Below are positions 7,779-14,868 of a stretch of 64,000 nucleotides of DNA, one piece after another. Below the pieces are notes generated by a model that was given only the letters and a program-made list of their open reading frames with translations, did not search any database and was not told where the DNA came from. Position 1 is the first letter of the stretch; every line of letters begins with the position of its first letter. Position numbers and translations under genes: made by a program. Origin of the DNA: Rhizocola hellebori (lineage in GTDB: Bacteria; Actinomycetota; Actinomycetes; Mycobacteriales; Micromonosporaceae); contig NZ_BONY01000035.1 in NCBI RefSeq assembly GCF_016862955.1, positions 1 through 64,000 of the forward strand, given 5' to 3'.

Positions 7779-9887
7779 GTGACTGATGACGGCATTGACT
7801 GGATCGCACGGGTTCGCCGTCTGGAGGAGGAGGTCAGCGGCCTGCGCCGCGCCCTGCGCACCAGGGGAACCATCGAACAGGCCAAGGGGATGCTGGCCGA
7901 GCGCCTGCAGACCGACCCCGAACGCGCCTTCAAGCACCTGTCCCAGCAGTCGCAGAAGCGCAACATCTCTGTGGTCGACCTCGCCGCGGACATAGTCGCC
8001 GGCAAGGGGGAGAAGGCGGTCAAGACGCCCCCGTCGGGTTTCGGCCGGCACATCCTGCGGGCGGCCGGGGCGGCATCGGCCGCGGCAAGCCTGCCCGAGC
8101 TGGCCGAGTTCCTGCTCAACGATGGTTTGGCTCAGGTCGGCGTGGAGTCGGTGGCGTTTTTGGCCGATGGCGACCCGACCCGGATCCTGGCCATGGCCGG
8201 GCCCGCCGGGAAGGGGACGAAGACCAGCTATCCGGTGCAGACGGCCAACGCGGCGACGACGCTTGTGCTCACCTGGGCGGAGCCGCCCGGCCTCGCCCCG
8301 GCCGACAAGCGGGCGCTGGATGCGCTGGCTGAGGTGGTGGCCGGGGTGGGCCGGCGCCTGTGGTGCCCGGTGTCGACGCCGTGGGACCAGCTGCACTGGC
8401 TGCACACCGTGCTGGCGGCGGTTTTCGGTCAGGGCAAGGTGCTCTCACCGGTCTACGACAGCTCCGGCCAGGTGGTCGATTTCGTGGTGGATTTCGCCAC
8501 CCGGGAGCTGTCCGACCTGTTCGGGCGGTCATCGGCCGACCTGATCGGCAGCCGCTTGCTCGACCTGGAGCCGCACCTGGCCGGCCTCGGCATCTTCGAC
8601 GCGTATGTCAAGGCGTACAACGAATCCGAGCCCTACGAAAGGCCGGCTTCCTACGAGACTGTGCTCTATCGGGGCCGCCCGCGCCGCTTGCTGCTGCGAC
8701 GCCGCGCGGTGCGCGTGGGCGACCAGTTGCTCGTGTCGCAGCAGCATCTCGACCACGCGCAGCGCCAGAACGAGCAGGTGCTGCAGATGGAGATCATCGG
8801 CGGGCTCGGCTTCGGTGAGTGGGACCTTGCGACCGGGGAAATCCTGTGGTCGCCCGGTTTCTACGAGCTGTTCGGGCGCGAGGCGTCGGCCGGGCCGTCC
8901 GCTTTGGACAGACTGTCCAAGCTGGTCTACCCGGAGGACATCGGTGCCGTGCAAGGATTGCTGACCAGCCTGCTGGAGCTCAAGGTGCCCGCCGATGTCG
9001 AGTTCCGGGTGCCGCATCCCAATGGCAAGCTGCGCACGATCCGGCTGGTGGCCGAGTCCAAGACCACACCGCAGGGCGACGTGCATCTGGTGCAGGCGGT
9101 GGCCTCCGATATCACCGAGGGACGCACGGCCGAGGATGTGTTGCGGCGCACCGAGGCTCAGCTCGGCGAGCAGCGGATGCGGGCCGCGGCGGAGCGCGAG
9201 ATGACCCGGCAGATGCGGGAGATCTGGTACCCAGCAACGGCTCTGGACATCGATGCGCCGGGCCTGCGGGTGCGCGGCCAGCATTGGGTGCCGCAGGAGG
9301 ACCGCCGGTTCCAAGCCGACTTCCTGGACGCCACCACCGCCGCGGACGGAGACATGCTGCTCGCGATCGGCGACATCGTCGGCAGCGGGCTGGCCGCGGC
9401 GGCCACCATGACCCGGCTCATGTACCCGGCCCGGGTCATGGGCCACGCCGGGTCTCCGCCCGCGGAAATCCTTGAGGCGCTTAACACGGAGCTGCACCGC
9501 GGTGATCAGGCTCACATGGCCGGCATGGTGCTGGCGCGTTTCCTCACCAGCGAGCGCACGCTGATCTGGTCTCAGGCGGGGCATCTGGCCCCGGTGTTGC
9601 TGCGCAACGGGACGGCGCGACAGCTGCCCGCCCCGCCCGGGGTGCTGCTGGGTCTGATGGCGCATGGCGGCTACGGCCAGGCGGTGGCGAAACTGGAGCC
9701 GAAGGATCTGATCATCTTCTTCACCGATGGGGTGGCCTTTGGACGCCGGGCGGTGGCCGACCCGTTGCCGTTGCTCATGCGCGAGTTCGAGCGGTTGGCG
9801 GGCATCGGCGGGCCGCGGGCGGTGCTGGAGACAGCGATGGAGTTCAGTGACGGCGAGTCATGTCTGCTGATCGTGGAGGCCAAATAG
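7779..9887 (+). CDS. ANTAR-GAF-PAS-PAS-SpoIIE protein phosphatase
   Basis: A 702-residue multi-domain regulator. Residues 5-70 form an ANTAR-type three-helix domain (LRRALRTRGTIEQAKGMLAE), which in this family binds RNA hairpins to block termination. Residues about 80-195 look GAF-like, about 205-345 and 350-460 are PAS modules, and 470-700 is a PP2C/SpoIIE phosphatase with GDIVGSG and FFTDGV metal-binding motifs. SpoIIE enzymes dephosphorylate anti-anti-sigma factors. ANTAR is normally C-terminal, so its place here at the N-terminus of a phosphatase is unusual. GTG 7779 follows the phosphoesterase stop by 7 bases; GTG 7761 is an alternative. The sigma gene at 10052 is the obvious functional partner. 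Confidence 0.88.
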   Translation: MTDDGIDWIARVRRLEEEVSGLRRALRTRGTIEQAKGMLAERLQTDPERAFKHLSQQSQKRNISVVDLAADIVAGKGEKAVKTPPSGFGRHILRAAGAASAAASLPELAEFLLNDGLAQVGVESVAFLADGDPTRILAMAGPAGKGTKTSYPVQTANAATTLVLTWAEPPGLAPADKRALDALAEVVAGVGRRLWCPVSTPWDQLHWLHTVLAAVFGQGKVLSPVYDSSGQVVDFVVDFATRELSDLFGRSSADLIGSRLLDLEPHLAGLGIFDAYVKAYNESEPYERPASYETVLYRGRPRRLLLRRRAVRVGDQLLVSQQHLDHAQRQNEQVLQMEIIGGLGFGEWDLATGEILWSPGFYELFGREASAGPSALDRLSKLVYPEDIGAVQGLLTSLLELKVPADVEFRVPHPNGKLRTIRLVAESKTTPQGDVHLVQAVASDITEGRTAEDVLRRTEAQLGEQRMRAAAEREMTRQMREIWYPATALDIDAPGLRVRGQHWVPQEDRRFQADFLDATTAADGDMLLAIGDIVGSGLAAAATMTRLMYPARVMGHAGSPPAEILEALNTELHRGDQAHMAGMVLARFLTSERTLIWSQAGHLAPVLLRNGTARQLPAPPGVLLGLMAHGGYGQAVAKLEPKDLIIFFTDGVAFGRRAVADPLPLLMREFERLAGIGGPRAVLETAMEFSDGESCLLIVEAK

Positions 9888-9892
9888 CTCGG

Positions 9893-9920
9893 GTTTGCCT
9901 AGCCCAGGGCGCTGGGGTAG
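9893..9920 (+). promoter_or_regulatory. Candidate SigB/SigF-type promoter of the sigma gene
   Basis: GTTTGC (9893-9898) and GGGTAG (9915-9920) are 16 bases apart, resembling the GTTT / GGGTAT promoter class used by SigB/SigF-type sigma factors. The gap from 9888 to 10051 holds no gene. If real, the sigma factor would drive its own gene, as is common in this class. The -10 differs from consensus at its last base. Confidence 0.45.
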
Positions 9921-10051
9921 TGTCATTCCAGCGCGGTCACCCAAGGGTGGTCGCGGTGGCTCTCAAGAAACGGGTGCCACAGCACTGCAGATAGGACCCG
10001 CGACAAAGCACCCGAATCGGTGCCAGTGGTCCCTTGCGGTTGGGAGCGGCT

Positions 10052-10852
10052 ATGGCTTCCGCAACTTTGACTATCCATCCCCGACGCCCGGTCACCGATG
10101 AAACGACCGTGGCAGACCACGCCCTGTCGAGCCTGCACGAGCTGGCTCAGCAAGACCAGGAGCGCGCGCGGCTGCGCGAAACGGCTATCCAGACCTACAT
10201 GCCGTTGGCCTCACGTTTGGCGCGCTCGTTCCACGGGCGGGGTGAAGACCTCGACGATCTGATGCAGGTCGCGATGCTTGGCCTGATCAAGGCTGTGGAT
10301 CGCTTCGATCCGGAGCGTGGTGTCGCGTTCAGCAAGTTCGCGGTGCCCACCATTCTCGGCGAGCTGAAGAAGCATTTCCGTGACTCTGCCTGGAGTCTGC
10401 ACGTCACCAGGCGGATGCAGGAGCTGCATCTGCAGATCAGCCGGGCGCAGCCGACGCTGACCCAGGAGTTGGGCAGATCGCCGTCGGTGGCGGACATCGC
10501 CAAGCACCTCGAGCTCAGCGAGGCAGAAGTGCTCGCCGGCATGGAATGCGGCGGCGCCTACAACACCCGGTCGCTGAACAGCCCCGTGACGGTGGACGAT
10601 GGCGCCATCGAGCTCGGTCAGCTGATCGGTGCCCCCGATGACCGGATGGAGTCGGTGCCGGACCGGCAGGCGTTGCGTCAGCACGTCTCCGAGCTTCCGG
10701 CACGGGAGCAACGGATCCTCTATCTGAGGTTCTTCGAAGACCTGACCCAGAGCCAGATCGCGAAGAAGCTTGGAATCTCCCAGATGCATGTGTCGAGACT
10801 CCTGTCGCAGTCCCTCAGCGCGCTGCGCGGAAGGCTGCTGGCCGAAGTCTGA
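10052..10852 (+). CDS. RNA polymerase sigma factor, SigB/SigF/SigG type
   Basis: A 266-residue sigma factor. Region 2 is DLDDLMQVAMLGLIKAVDRF (about residues 65-85) with the following FSKFAVPTILGELKKHFRDS. Region 3 is LTQELGRSPSVADIAKHLEL. Region 4 has the HTH LTQSQIAKKLGISQMHVSRL near the C-terminus. FAVPTILGELKKHFRD marks the SigB/SigF stress and sporulation class. ATG 10052 has GGGAG six bases upstream; the frame opens 18 bases earlier without such a site. Activity of this class is set by an anti-sigma kinase and anti-anti-sigma factor; neither gene is nearby, but the SpoIIE phosphatase gene immediately upstream fits such a partner-switching circuit. Confidence 0.92.
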   Translation: MASATLTIHPRRPVTDETTVADHALSSLHELAQQDQERARLRETAIQTYMPLASRLARSFHGRGEDLDDLMQVAMLGLIKAVDRFDPERGVAFSKFAVPTILGELKKHFRDSAWSLHVTRRMQELHLQISRAQPTLTQELGRSPSVADIAKHLELSEAEVLAGMECGGAYNTRSLNSPVTVDDGAIELGQLIGAPDDRMESVPDRQALRQHVSELPAREQRILYLRFFEDLTQSQIAKKLGISQMHVSRLLSQSLSALRGRLLAEV

Positions 10853-10861
10853 TCGTGTCCA

Positions 10862-10895
10862 CGGGGGCGCGCGGCACACACCCCTCGCGCCCCCG
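10862..10895 (+). terminator. Stem-loop after sigma gene
   Basis: CGGGGGCGCG (10862-10871) pairs perfectly with CGCGCCCCCG (10886-10895) around a 14-base loop, 10 bases after the sigma stop codon, followed by GGTTTG. It has no long U-tract, as is usual for high-GC actinobacteria. It separates convergent transcription from the MNIO operon ending at 10913. Confidence 0.65.
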
Positions 10896-10912
10896 GTTTG
10901 ATCACCGTCCCA

Positions 10913-11344
10913 CTAGGGCAGCAGGTAAATCCGCCCGGCCAGCTGGAGAGCGATCCGGTGGCGGCTGGTTTCGCTGGCGCACCAGCGAATCATCGGCAGC
11001 CGCCGCCTTCGCAGGGGGCCTGAGCGTGGGCGCACCCACGTCGCCTGCCTGATCCGCAGCTCCACCATGCCCCCGGCGGTGGGCGGATGGTCGAGGGCGA
11101 AGTCCCAGCCGTCGCGCAGCGCACCCTGTGGCGGGCGGGAATCGGCCCAGCGCGCGAAAACCCCGGCCCATTGCGGCCCATAGGCGGCGCAGAGCGCGGG
11201 CCATACCTGCCTGACCTCTTCGGCCCGTTTGGCCAACAGCGCGGCTCTCGCGGCGGCCAAATGGCGAGTGTCAAAACCCTCCGGCGCGTCCGCTCCGGCT
11301 ACCAGCGCTGCGACCAAGGCCGCTTGGCGTTCAGCGAGATTCAC
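10913..11344 (-). CDS. SCO6045-like partner protein of the MNIO cassette
   Basis: A 143-residue protein from a GTG that overlaps the MNIO stop (GTGA). The N-terminal part (LAERQAALVAALVAGADAPE, then helices with AALLAKRAEEVRQVWPALCA) is alpha-helical and resembles the DUF2063-like partners of DUF692 enzymes. The C-terminal half ends in a basic, Trp/Arg-rich stretch (RRRRLPMIRWCASE). In Streptomyces coelicolor the relative, SCO6045 from memory, sits beside a DUF692 gene and a TIGR04222 gene just as here. By analogy with MbnC and TglI, it may recognise the substrate leader and hold it for the enzyme. This role is inference. Confidence 0.7.
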   Translation of the reverse strand: MNLAERQAALVAALVAGADAPEGFDTRHLAAARAALLAKRAEEVRQVWPALCAAYGPQWAGVFARWADSRPPQGALRDGWDFALDHPPTAGGMVELRIRQATWVRPRSGPLRRRRLPMIRWCASETSRHRIALQLAGRIYLLP

Positions 11345-12168
11345 GTCACCCTCGGATATCCGCACGCTTCGGCGATGGCATCCAGCTCTGAACGAAGCTG
11401 GATCGCGGCGGGGTAGTGGCCGTCGCGCTCGAGCAGGAAAGCAGGTGGGCGCCGGCCCGTGTCCCGCAGCTCTGCGATCATTTCCAGCACATCGACCGGT
11501 ACCGGGTCGGTGTGCGTGTCGTGGTAGAGCCCGTCATGGCGGCTGCCCCCGGCCACATGGGCGTAGGCGACGCGATCGAGGGGGAGTCTCTCCAATGCCG
11601 ACAGTGGGTCGATGTCGCGGTTGACCGCGTTGGCGTAGACGTTGGCGACGTCGAGCAGAAGCATCGCCCCCGTGCGGTCAAGGATCTCGGTGAGGAAGTC
11701 GGCTTCGCTCAGCTCGTTGTCGGGCCACTCGAACAGGGCCGCGATCGGTTCCAGGGCAAGGGGAACGGTGACCTCGGCCTGGGTACGGCGCACGTTGGCC
11801 ACGATGGCGTCGACGGCCTCCCGCGAGCGCGGAACGGGAAGCAGGTGCCCCGCTTCCAAACCCCCCGCCCGCACGAAGGCGATGTGTTCGCTCACCAGTG
11901 GCGCGCCAGTCAGCTCGGCGCACCGCGCCAGGTGCTGCACCCGTTGCGGGGCGACCGGTTCAGCACCACCGAGGGAGAGTCTCACGCCGTGCGGCACGAT
12001 CGCGATGCCGCGCGCCGCGAGCGTTTGCAGCGCGGGTGGCAGATCACCTTTGGCGGGCAGCGATTCGGCGATCACCTCGACGAACCGCAGGCTCGGCAGC
12101 CCGGCGACGAAGCCGGCAATCTCCGGCCGCCACCCGATGCCTATGCCCCTACCCGAAAGGGGACTCAC
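11341..12168 (-). CDS. MNIO (DUF692) family multinuclear iron oxidase
   Basis: A 275-residue TIM-barrel protein of the DUF692/MNIO family, whose members MbnB, TglH and ChrH oxidise Cys residues of ribosomal peptides with two or three iron ions. Likely metal ligands are visible in order: Glu in EVIAES, His in VPHGVRLSL, Glu/His in SEHIAF, Glu in LALEPIA, Asp/Asn in LLLDVANVYAN, His in AYAHVAGG, the DTHTDP segment and Glu in LLERDGHYP. GTG 12168 is preferred: it overlaps the upstream stop (GTGA) and has GGAGG nine bases before it. ATG 12177 is an alternative. The neighbour ending in a Cys/Gly tail is the probable substrate. Confidence 0.88.
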   Translation of the reverse strand: MSPLSGRGIGIGWRPEIAGFVAGLPSLRFVEVIAESLPAKGDLPPALQTLAARGIAIVPHGVRLSLGGAEPVAPQRVQHLARCAELTGAPLVSEHIAFVRAGGLEAGHLLPVPRSREAVDAIVANVRRTQAEVTVPLALEPIAALFEWPDNELSEADFLTEILDRTGAMLLLDVANVYANAVNRDIDPLSALERLPLDRVAYAHVAGGSRHDGLYHDTHTDPVPVDVLEMIAELRDTGRRPPAFLLERDGHYPAAIQLRSELDAIAEACGYPRVT

Positions 12169-13085
12169 CCGCCGCATCCTCCGCCGCCTCCGCAACCGCC
12201 GCCCCCGCCGCAACTGCTGCCCCCGCCGCCGTCACTGCCCCCGCCGCTATCGCTGCCACCGTAGTAACCTCCGGTGGTACCGGTCCCGTAATAACTGCTC
12301 ATGCCGGTGGCCTGATCGCGGATGCCGGCCGCCTCAGCCATCTGCGGGTTGGCATCCCAGAGCAGCGCCGTGCCGAACAGCCCCACCGCCATGCCTGTCA
12401 TCACCGGGTCGTAGGTCTGCCAGGCGGGGCGGTTTGAGGTACCCAAATAGTGATGGGTGCGGCGAAGGGAAGCCAAGGCCTGGCGGGCAGCCCGGCTCAA
12501 CCTTGGCACGATCCGCAACACGATGATGGTCACTATCATCGCGACGAGGGTGAGCGCGAGGTATCCCACCGGCTTGCCGTCGCTGGCCCCGCGGAAGAAC
12601 CTGAGCGCGCCGAAGATGAACAGCCCCAACAGAATCCAGGAACCGAGGCGCGCGGACTTGCGGGCGTCGGAGGTGATCAGCAAACCGCGCCGCTGGAGAT
12701 CGGTCTCTATGTCGCGCAGGGCCGACGCGACCGCGGGGTCGGCGGCCAGCTGTGAAGCGCGCGTGTTCTGGCCCGCCGCCTGCAGCACCGCCGAGTCGAG
12801 CGCGGTGGACCCGGCGGGAATGCCGCCGGTGCGGCGCAGCCGTCCGTTTTCCTCGAAGTCGACGACGCCGGCCTTGTTCAGCGTGGTCAGCGAGGCGTAG
12901 GCGGCACGTCCCGGTCCTTCACCGAGGTAAGCCACCTCGGCGGGCGTCAGGCGGTCGATGCGAACGTCGTCCGGGCCGGCGAGAACCCGGCGCCGGTGCG
13001 CCACTGCGCCGATCACGATGATCGCCGCGATGCCAATGAAGGCCCAGAGGAACAGTGGGCCGGGGATTCCCCACGTGTCGGTCAT
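12165..13085 (-). CDS. TIGR04222-type membrane protein with C-terminal Cys/Gly tail
   Basis: A 306-residue protein. An N-terminal membrane helix (FLWAFIGIAAIIVIGAVA) is followed by a cytosolic domain with VRIDRLTPAEVAYLGEGPGR, two further helices (about residues 170-225), and a Gly/Ser/Tyr-rich tail. The last residues hold three Cys in even spacing: SSC-G5-C-G5-C-GG-stop. This architecture matches the TIGR04222 family as I recall it. The Cys/Gly tail looks like the core region of a RiPP precursor, here tethered to the membrane. It is the first gene of the three-gene operon and its stop overlaps the MNIO start. ATG 13085 starts MTDTWGIPGP and is preferred to the upstream ATG. Confidence 0.82.
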   Translation of the reverse strand: MTDTWGIPGPLFLWAFIGIAAIIVIGAVAHRRRVLAGPDDVRIDRLTPAEVAYLGEGPGRAAYASLTTLNKAGVVDFEENGRLRRTGGIPAGSTALDSAVLQAAGQNTRASQLAADPAVASALRDIETDLQRRGLLITSDARKSARLGSWILLGLFIFGALRFFRGASDGKPVGYLALTLVAMIVTIIVLRIVPRLSRAARQALASLRRTHHYLGTSNRPAWQTYDPVMTGMAVGLFGTALLWDANPQMAEAAGIRDQATGMSSYYGTGTTGGYYGGSDSGGGSDGGGGSSCGGGGGCGGGGGCGG

Positions 13086-13092
13086 GCACACA

Positions 13093-13875
13093 TCATGGAC
13101 TCTGCGCGCCACCTGTGGGAATCAGCACGGACAGGCAGGTGACGCAGCCTTCGAGCTTCTCAAATTCCCCGATCGGCACGACCACCGGCTGGAAGCCCAG
13201 GTCGGCGAGGAAGTCGGCGGTGCGCGGCGCCGACGCCGAGATCAGGACGCGGTCGCCGCCGATCGGCACCACGTGGCATCCGGCCTCCTCGGTCACCTCC
13301 CTTACCCCCACAAACAACCCAGCGGGCACGGCATCGGCCAGGGCGAGGAAAGTGCCGTCAGGCAATGCGGTTACGGCCGATTTCAAGTGCAAAACCTTTG
13401 ATATGGGTACAGGAACCACTCGCGCTCCGGTCAGGGCGCGCATCTGGCGGATGCCCTCGCCGTTGGTCCGCCCACCGCGTCCGATGTAGACGGTCCCCGC
13501 GACCTGAAGCACGTCGCCACCGTCAAGCACACCCGGTTCGGTGATCGAGGCGACGCGCAGGCCCAGCTGCGCCGCCGCCGCTTGCGCTCCGGCCACCTCG
13601 GCCCTGCGCTGCGGCGCGCCCGGCCGGGTGGCGATCGCCAGGTCGCCGTGCACCACCAAGGTGTCCTCGATGAACACCGCGTCCGGGCTGTCCGGCGCCG
13701 GCGTCACCTCATGGATCTGCCACCCGTGCCCGCGCAGCGCCGCCACGTAGCCGGCGTGCTGCTCGAGCGCCAGGTCGAGGTCGACCGGCTGCCGTTCGAT
13801 GTGGGTGACGATGCCCTCGGCCAGCCGCGGACCGGGCCTGCGCACCAGCGCCCTGCCTTGTTTGATCACGCCCAT
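13093..13875 (-). CDS. Dimethylarginine dimethylaminohydrolase family protein
   Basis: A 260-residue amidinotransferase-fold enzyme of the DDAH family, which hydrolyses N-omega-methylated arginines to citrulline and methylamines. Visible elements are FIEDTLVV (about residue 60), LDGGDVL (about 110), the catalytic His in VLHLKSAVTALP (about 160), and the C-terminal nucleophile in EGCVTCLS with Cys at about residue 247. The start ATG 13875 (MGVIKQGRALVRRP) fits the family N-terminus; the frame opens upstream without homology. Arginine deiminase relatives remain possible, but the length and the CLS motif favour DDAH. It is divergent from the small membrane protein gene at 13894. Confidence 0.85.
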   Translation of the reverse strand: MGVIKQGRALVRRPGPRLAEGIVTHIERQPVDLDLALEQHAGYVAALRGHGWQIHEVTPAPDSPDAVFIEDTLVVHGDLAIATRPGAPQRRAEVAGAQAAAAQLGLRVASITEPGVLDGGDVLQVAGTVYIGRGGRTNGEGIRQMRALTGARVVPVPISKVLHLKSAVTALPDGTFLALADAVPAGLFVGVREVTEEAGCHVVPIGGDRVLISASAPRTADFLADLGFQPVVVPIGEFEKLEGCVTCLSVLIPTGGAQSP

Positions 13876-13893
13876 GACGGGGAGAGTAGTGGT

Positions 13894-14130
13894 ATGTCCA
13901 GCGGTGAAAAGCCGCAGAGCGCGCTGAACCTGCGCCTGACGCTTGCCGTGTTCGGTTTGCTGTGCACGATCACGCTCATCGTGCTCGCCTTCCTGTACGG
14001 CAACCTCGCGCTCGCGGTGGTCGGCTGTGTCCTGCTCGCGGTCACGATCACGGATCTGGTGGCGATCCAGATCCGGCGGCGGCGTCGCCGCAAGCGCGAG
14101 CCGGGCGTCAGCCATTCCATTTTTGAGTGA
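13894..14130 (+). CDS. Small two-helix membrane protein (DUF6343-like)
   Basis: A 78-residue protein: short polar N-terminus (MSSGEKPQS), then ALNLRLTLAVFG leading into two adjoining membrane helices (about residues 15-58), then a strongly basic tail IRRRRRRKREP. The arrangement resembles the actinobacterial DUF6343 proteins. Function is unknown. The start codon is 18 bases from the divergent DDAH gene start, so both share a very short promoter region and may be leaderless. Confidence 0.65.
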   Translation: MSSGEKPQSALNLRLTLAVFGLLCTITLIVLAFLYGNLALAVVGCVLLAVTITDLVAIQIRRRRRRKREPGVSHSIFE

Positions 14131-14136
14131 CGAGCA

Positions 14137-14715
14137 TCACTTCCGAGGGCGGCGGACGGTCTCCTCGATGAGGTCGAGGACCGGGCCGAAGTCGCCGGCT
14201 GATCCCCCCATGGCCAGGCGCTTGACCATCCCGTCGTAGGCCAGCTCGAGGAAGTGGGTGAGCACCTCCAGCGGCACGTCCTCGCGCAGCGTGCCGGCCG
14301 CCGCGTGCCGCTCCAGGCGCTGCCGGGTGGCTTTGGCGATGGCCTCGTCGTGCTCGGCCCAGCGTTTGGCAAAATCGGGATCTGTGCGTAACCGCCGCGC
14401 TACCTCAAGTTGGGTGCCCAGCCATCCAGCCGCGTCAGGATCGGCGGCGCGCGCCAGCAGATCCCGCATGACCTGCACCAACCCGTGCTGAGCCACGGTC
14501 GCCGCCATCTCCACGGCGTCATCCTCGGCCACGGCCAGAAAAAGTGAATCCTTGTCCCGAAAATGGTGGAAGATCGCTCCCCGAGACAGGCCGGTCGCCT
14601 CTTCCAATCGGCGCACGGTTGCGCCTTCATATCCGAACTTGGCGAAGCAGGCTCTGGCGGCGGCCAGAATTTCCTGGCGGCGCGCGTCTAACTGATCCTG
14701 ACTCACCCTGGGCAC
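14137..14715 (-). CDS. acnR: TetR-family regulator AcnR (aconitase repressor)
   Basis: A 192-residue TetR-type regulator. The DNA-binding N-terminus reads RRQEILAAARACFAKFGYEG then ATVRRLEEATGLSRGAIFHH, closely resembling AcnR of Corynebacterium glutamicum as I remember it, including GAIFHHFxDKxxLFLA and the GLVQVMRDLL segment. AcnR represses aconitase. Here acn lies 4 kb away on the same strand, with DUF2637, HAD and RIO genes between them. The start is likely GTG 14715 or GTG 14706. A palindrome at 14750-14767 just upstream matches one before acn, so the gene is probably autoregulated. Confidence 0.85.
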   Translation of the reverse strand: MPRVSQDQLDARRQEILAAARACFAKFGYEGATVRRLEEATGLSRGAIFHHFRDKDSLFLAVAEDDAVEMAATVAQHGLVQVMRDLLARAADPDAAGWLGTQLEVARRLRTDPDFAKRWAEHDEAIAKATRQRLERHAAAGTLREDVPLEVLTHFLELAYDGMVKRLAMGGSAGDFGPVLDLIEETVRRPRK

Positions 14716-14749
14716 ATGTCCGATCTTCCCAGGTCGGCGTGGGTGGTGC

Positions 14750-14767
14750 AATCCGTACGTACGTTTT
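14750..14767. promoter_or_regulatory. Candidate AcnR operator at acnR
   Basis: AATCCGTAC (14750-14758) and GTACGTTTT (14759-14767) form an 18-bp near-perfect inverted repeat (7 of 9 pairs) typical of TetR-family operators, with a perfect core CGTACGTACG. It lies 35 bases upstream of the acnR start. A related site is found upstream of acn at 21167-21184; 14 of 16 bases agree over CCGTACGTACGTTTTG versus CCGTACGTCCGTCTTG. Confidence 0.7.
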
Positions 14768-14868
14768 GGACGGTAAAGGATTGGCACAACTGTTCGCGTA
14801 TGGCGAACGCGGCAATGTCATCGCGGCATGGAAGAATCCCTCCCCGACCCACGAAGGAGGGACGCACA

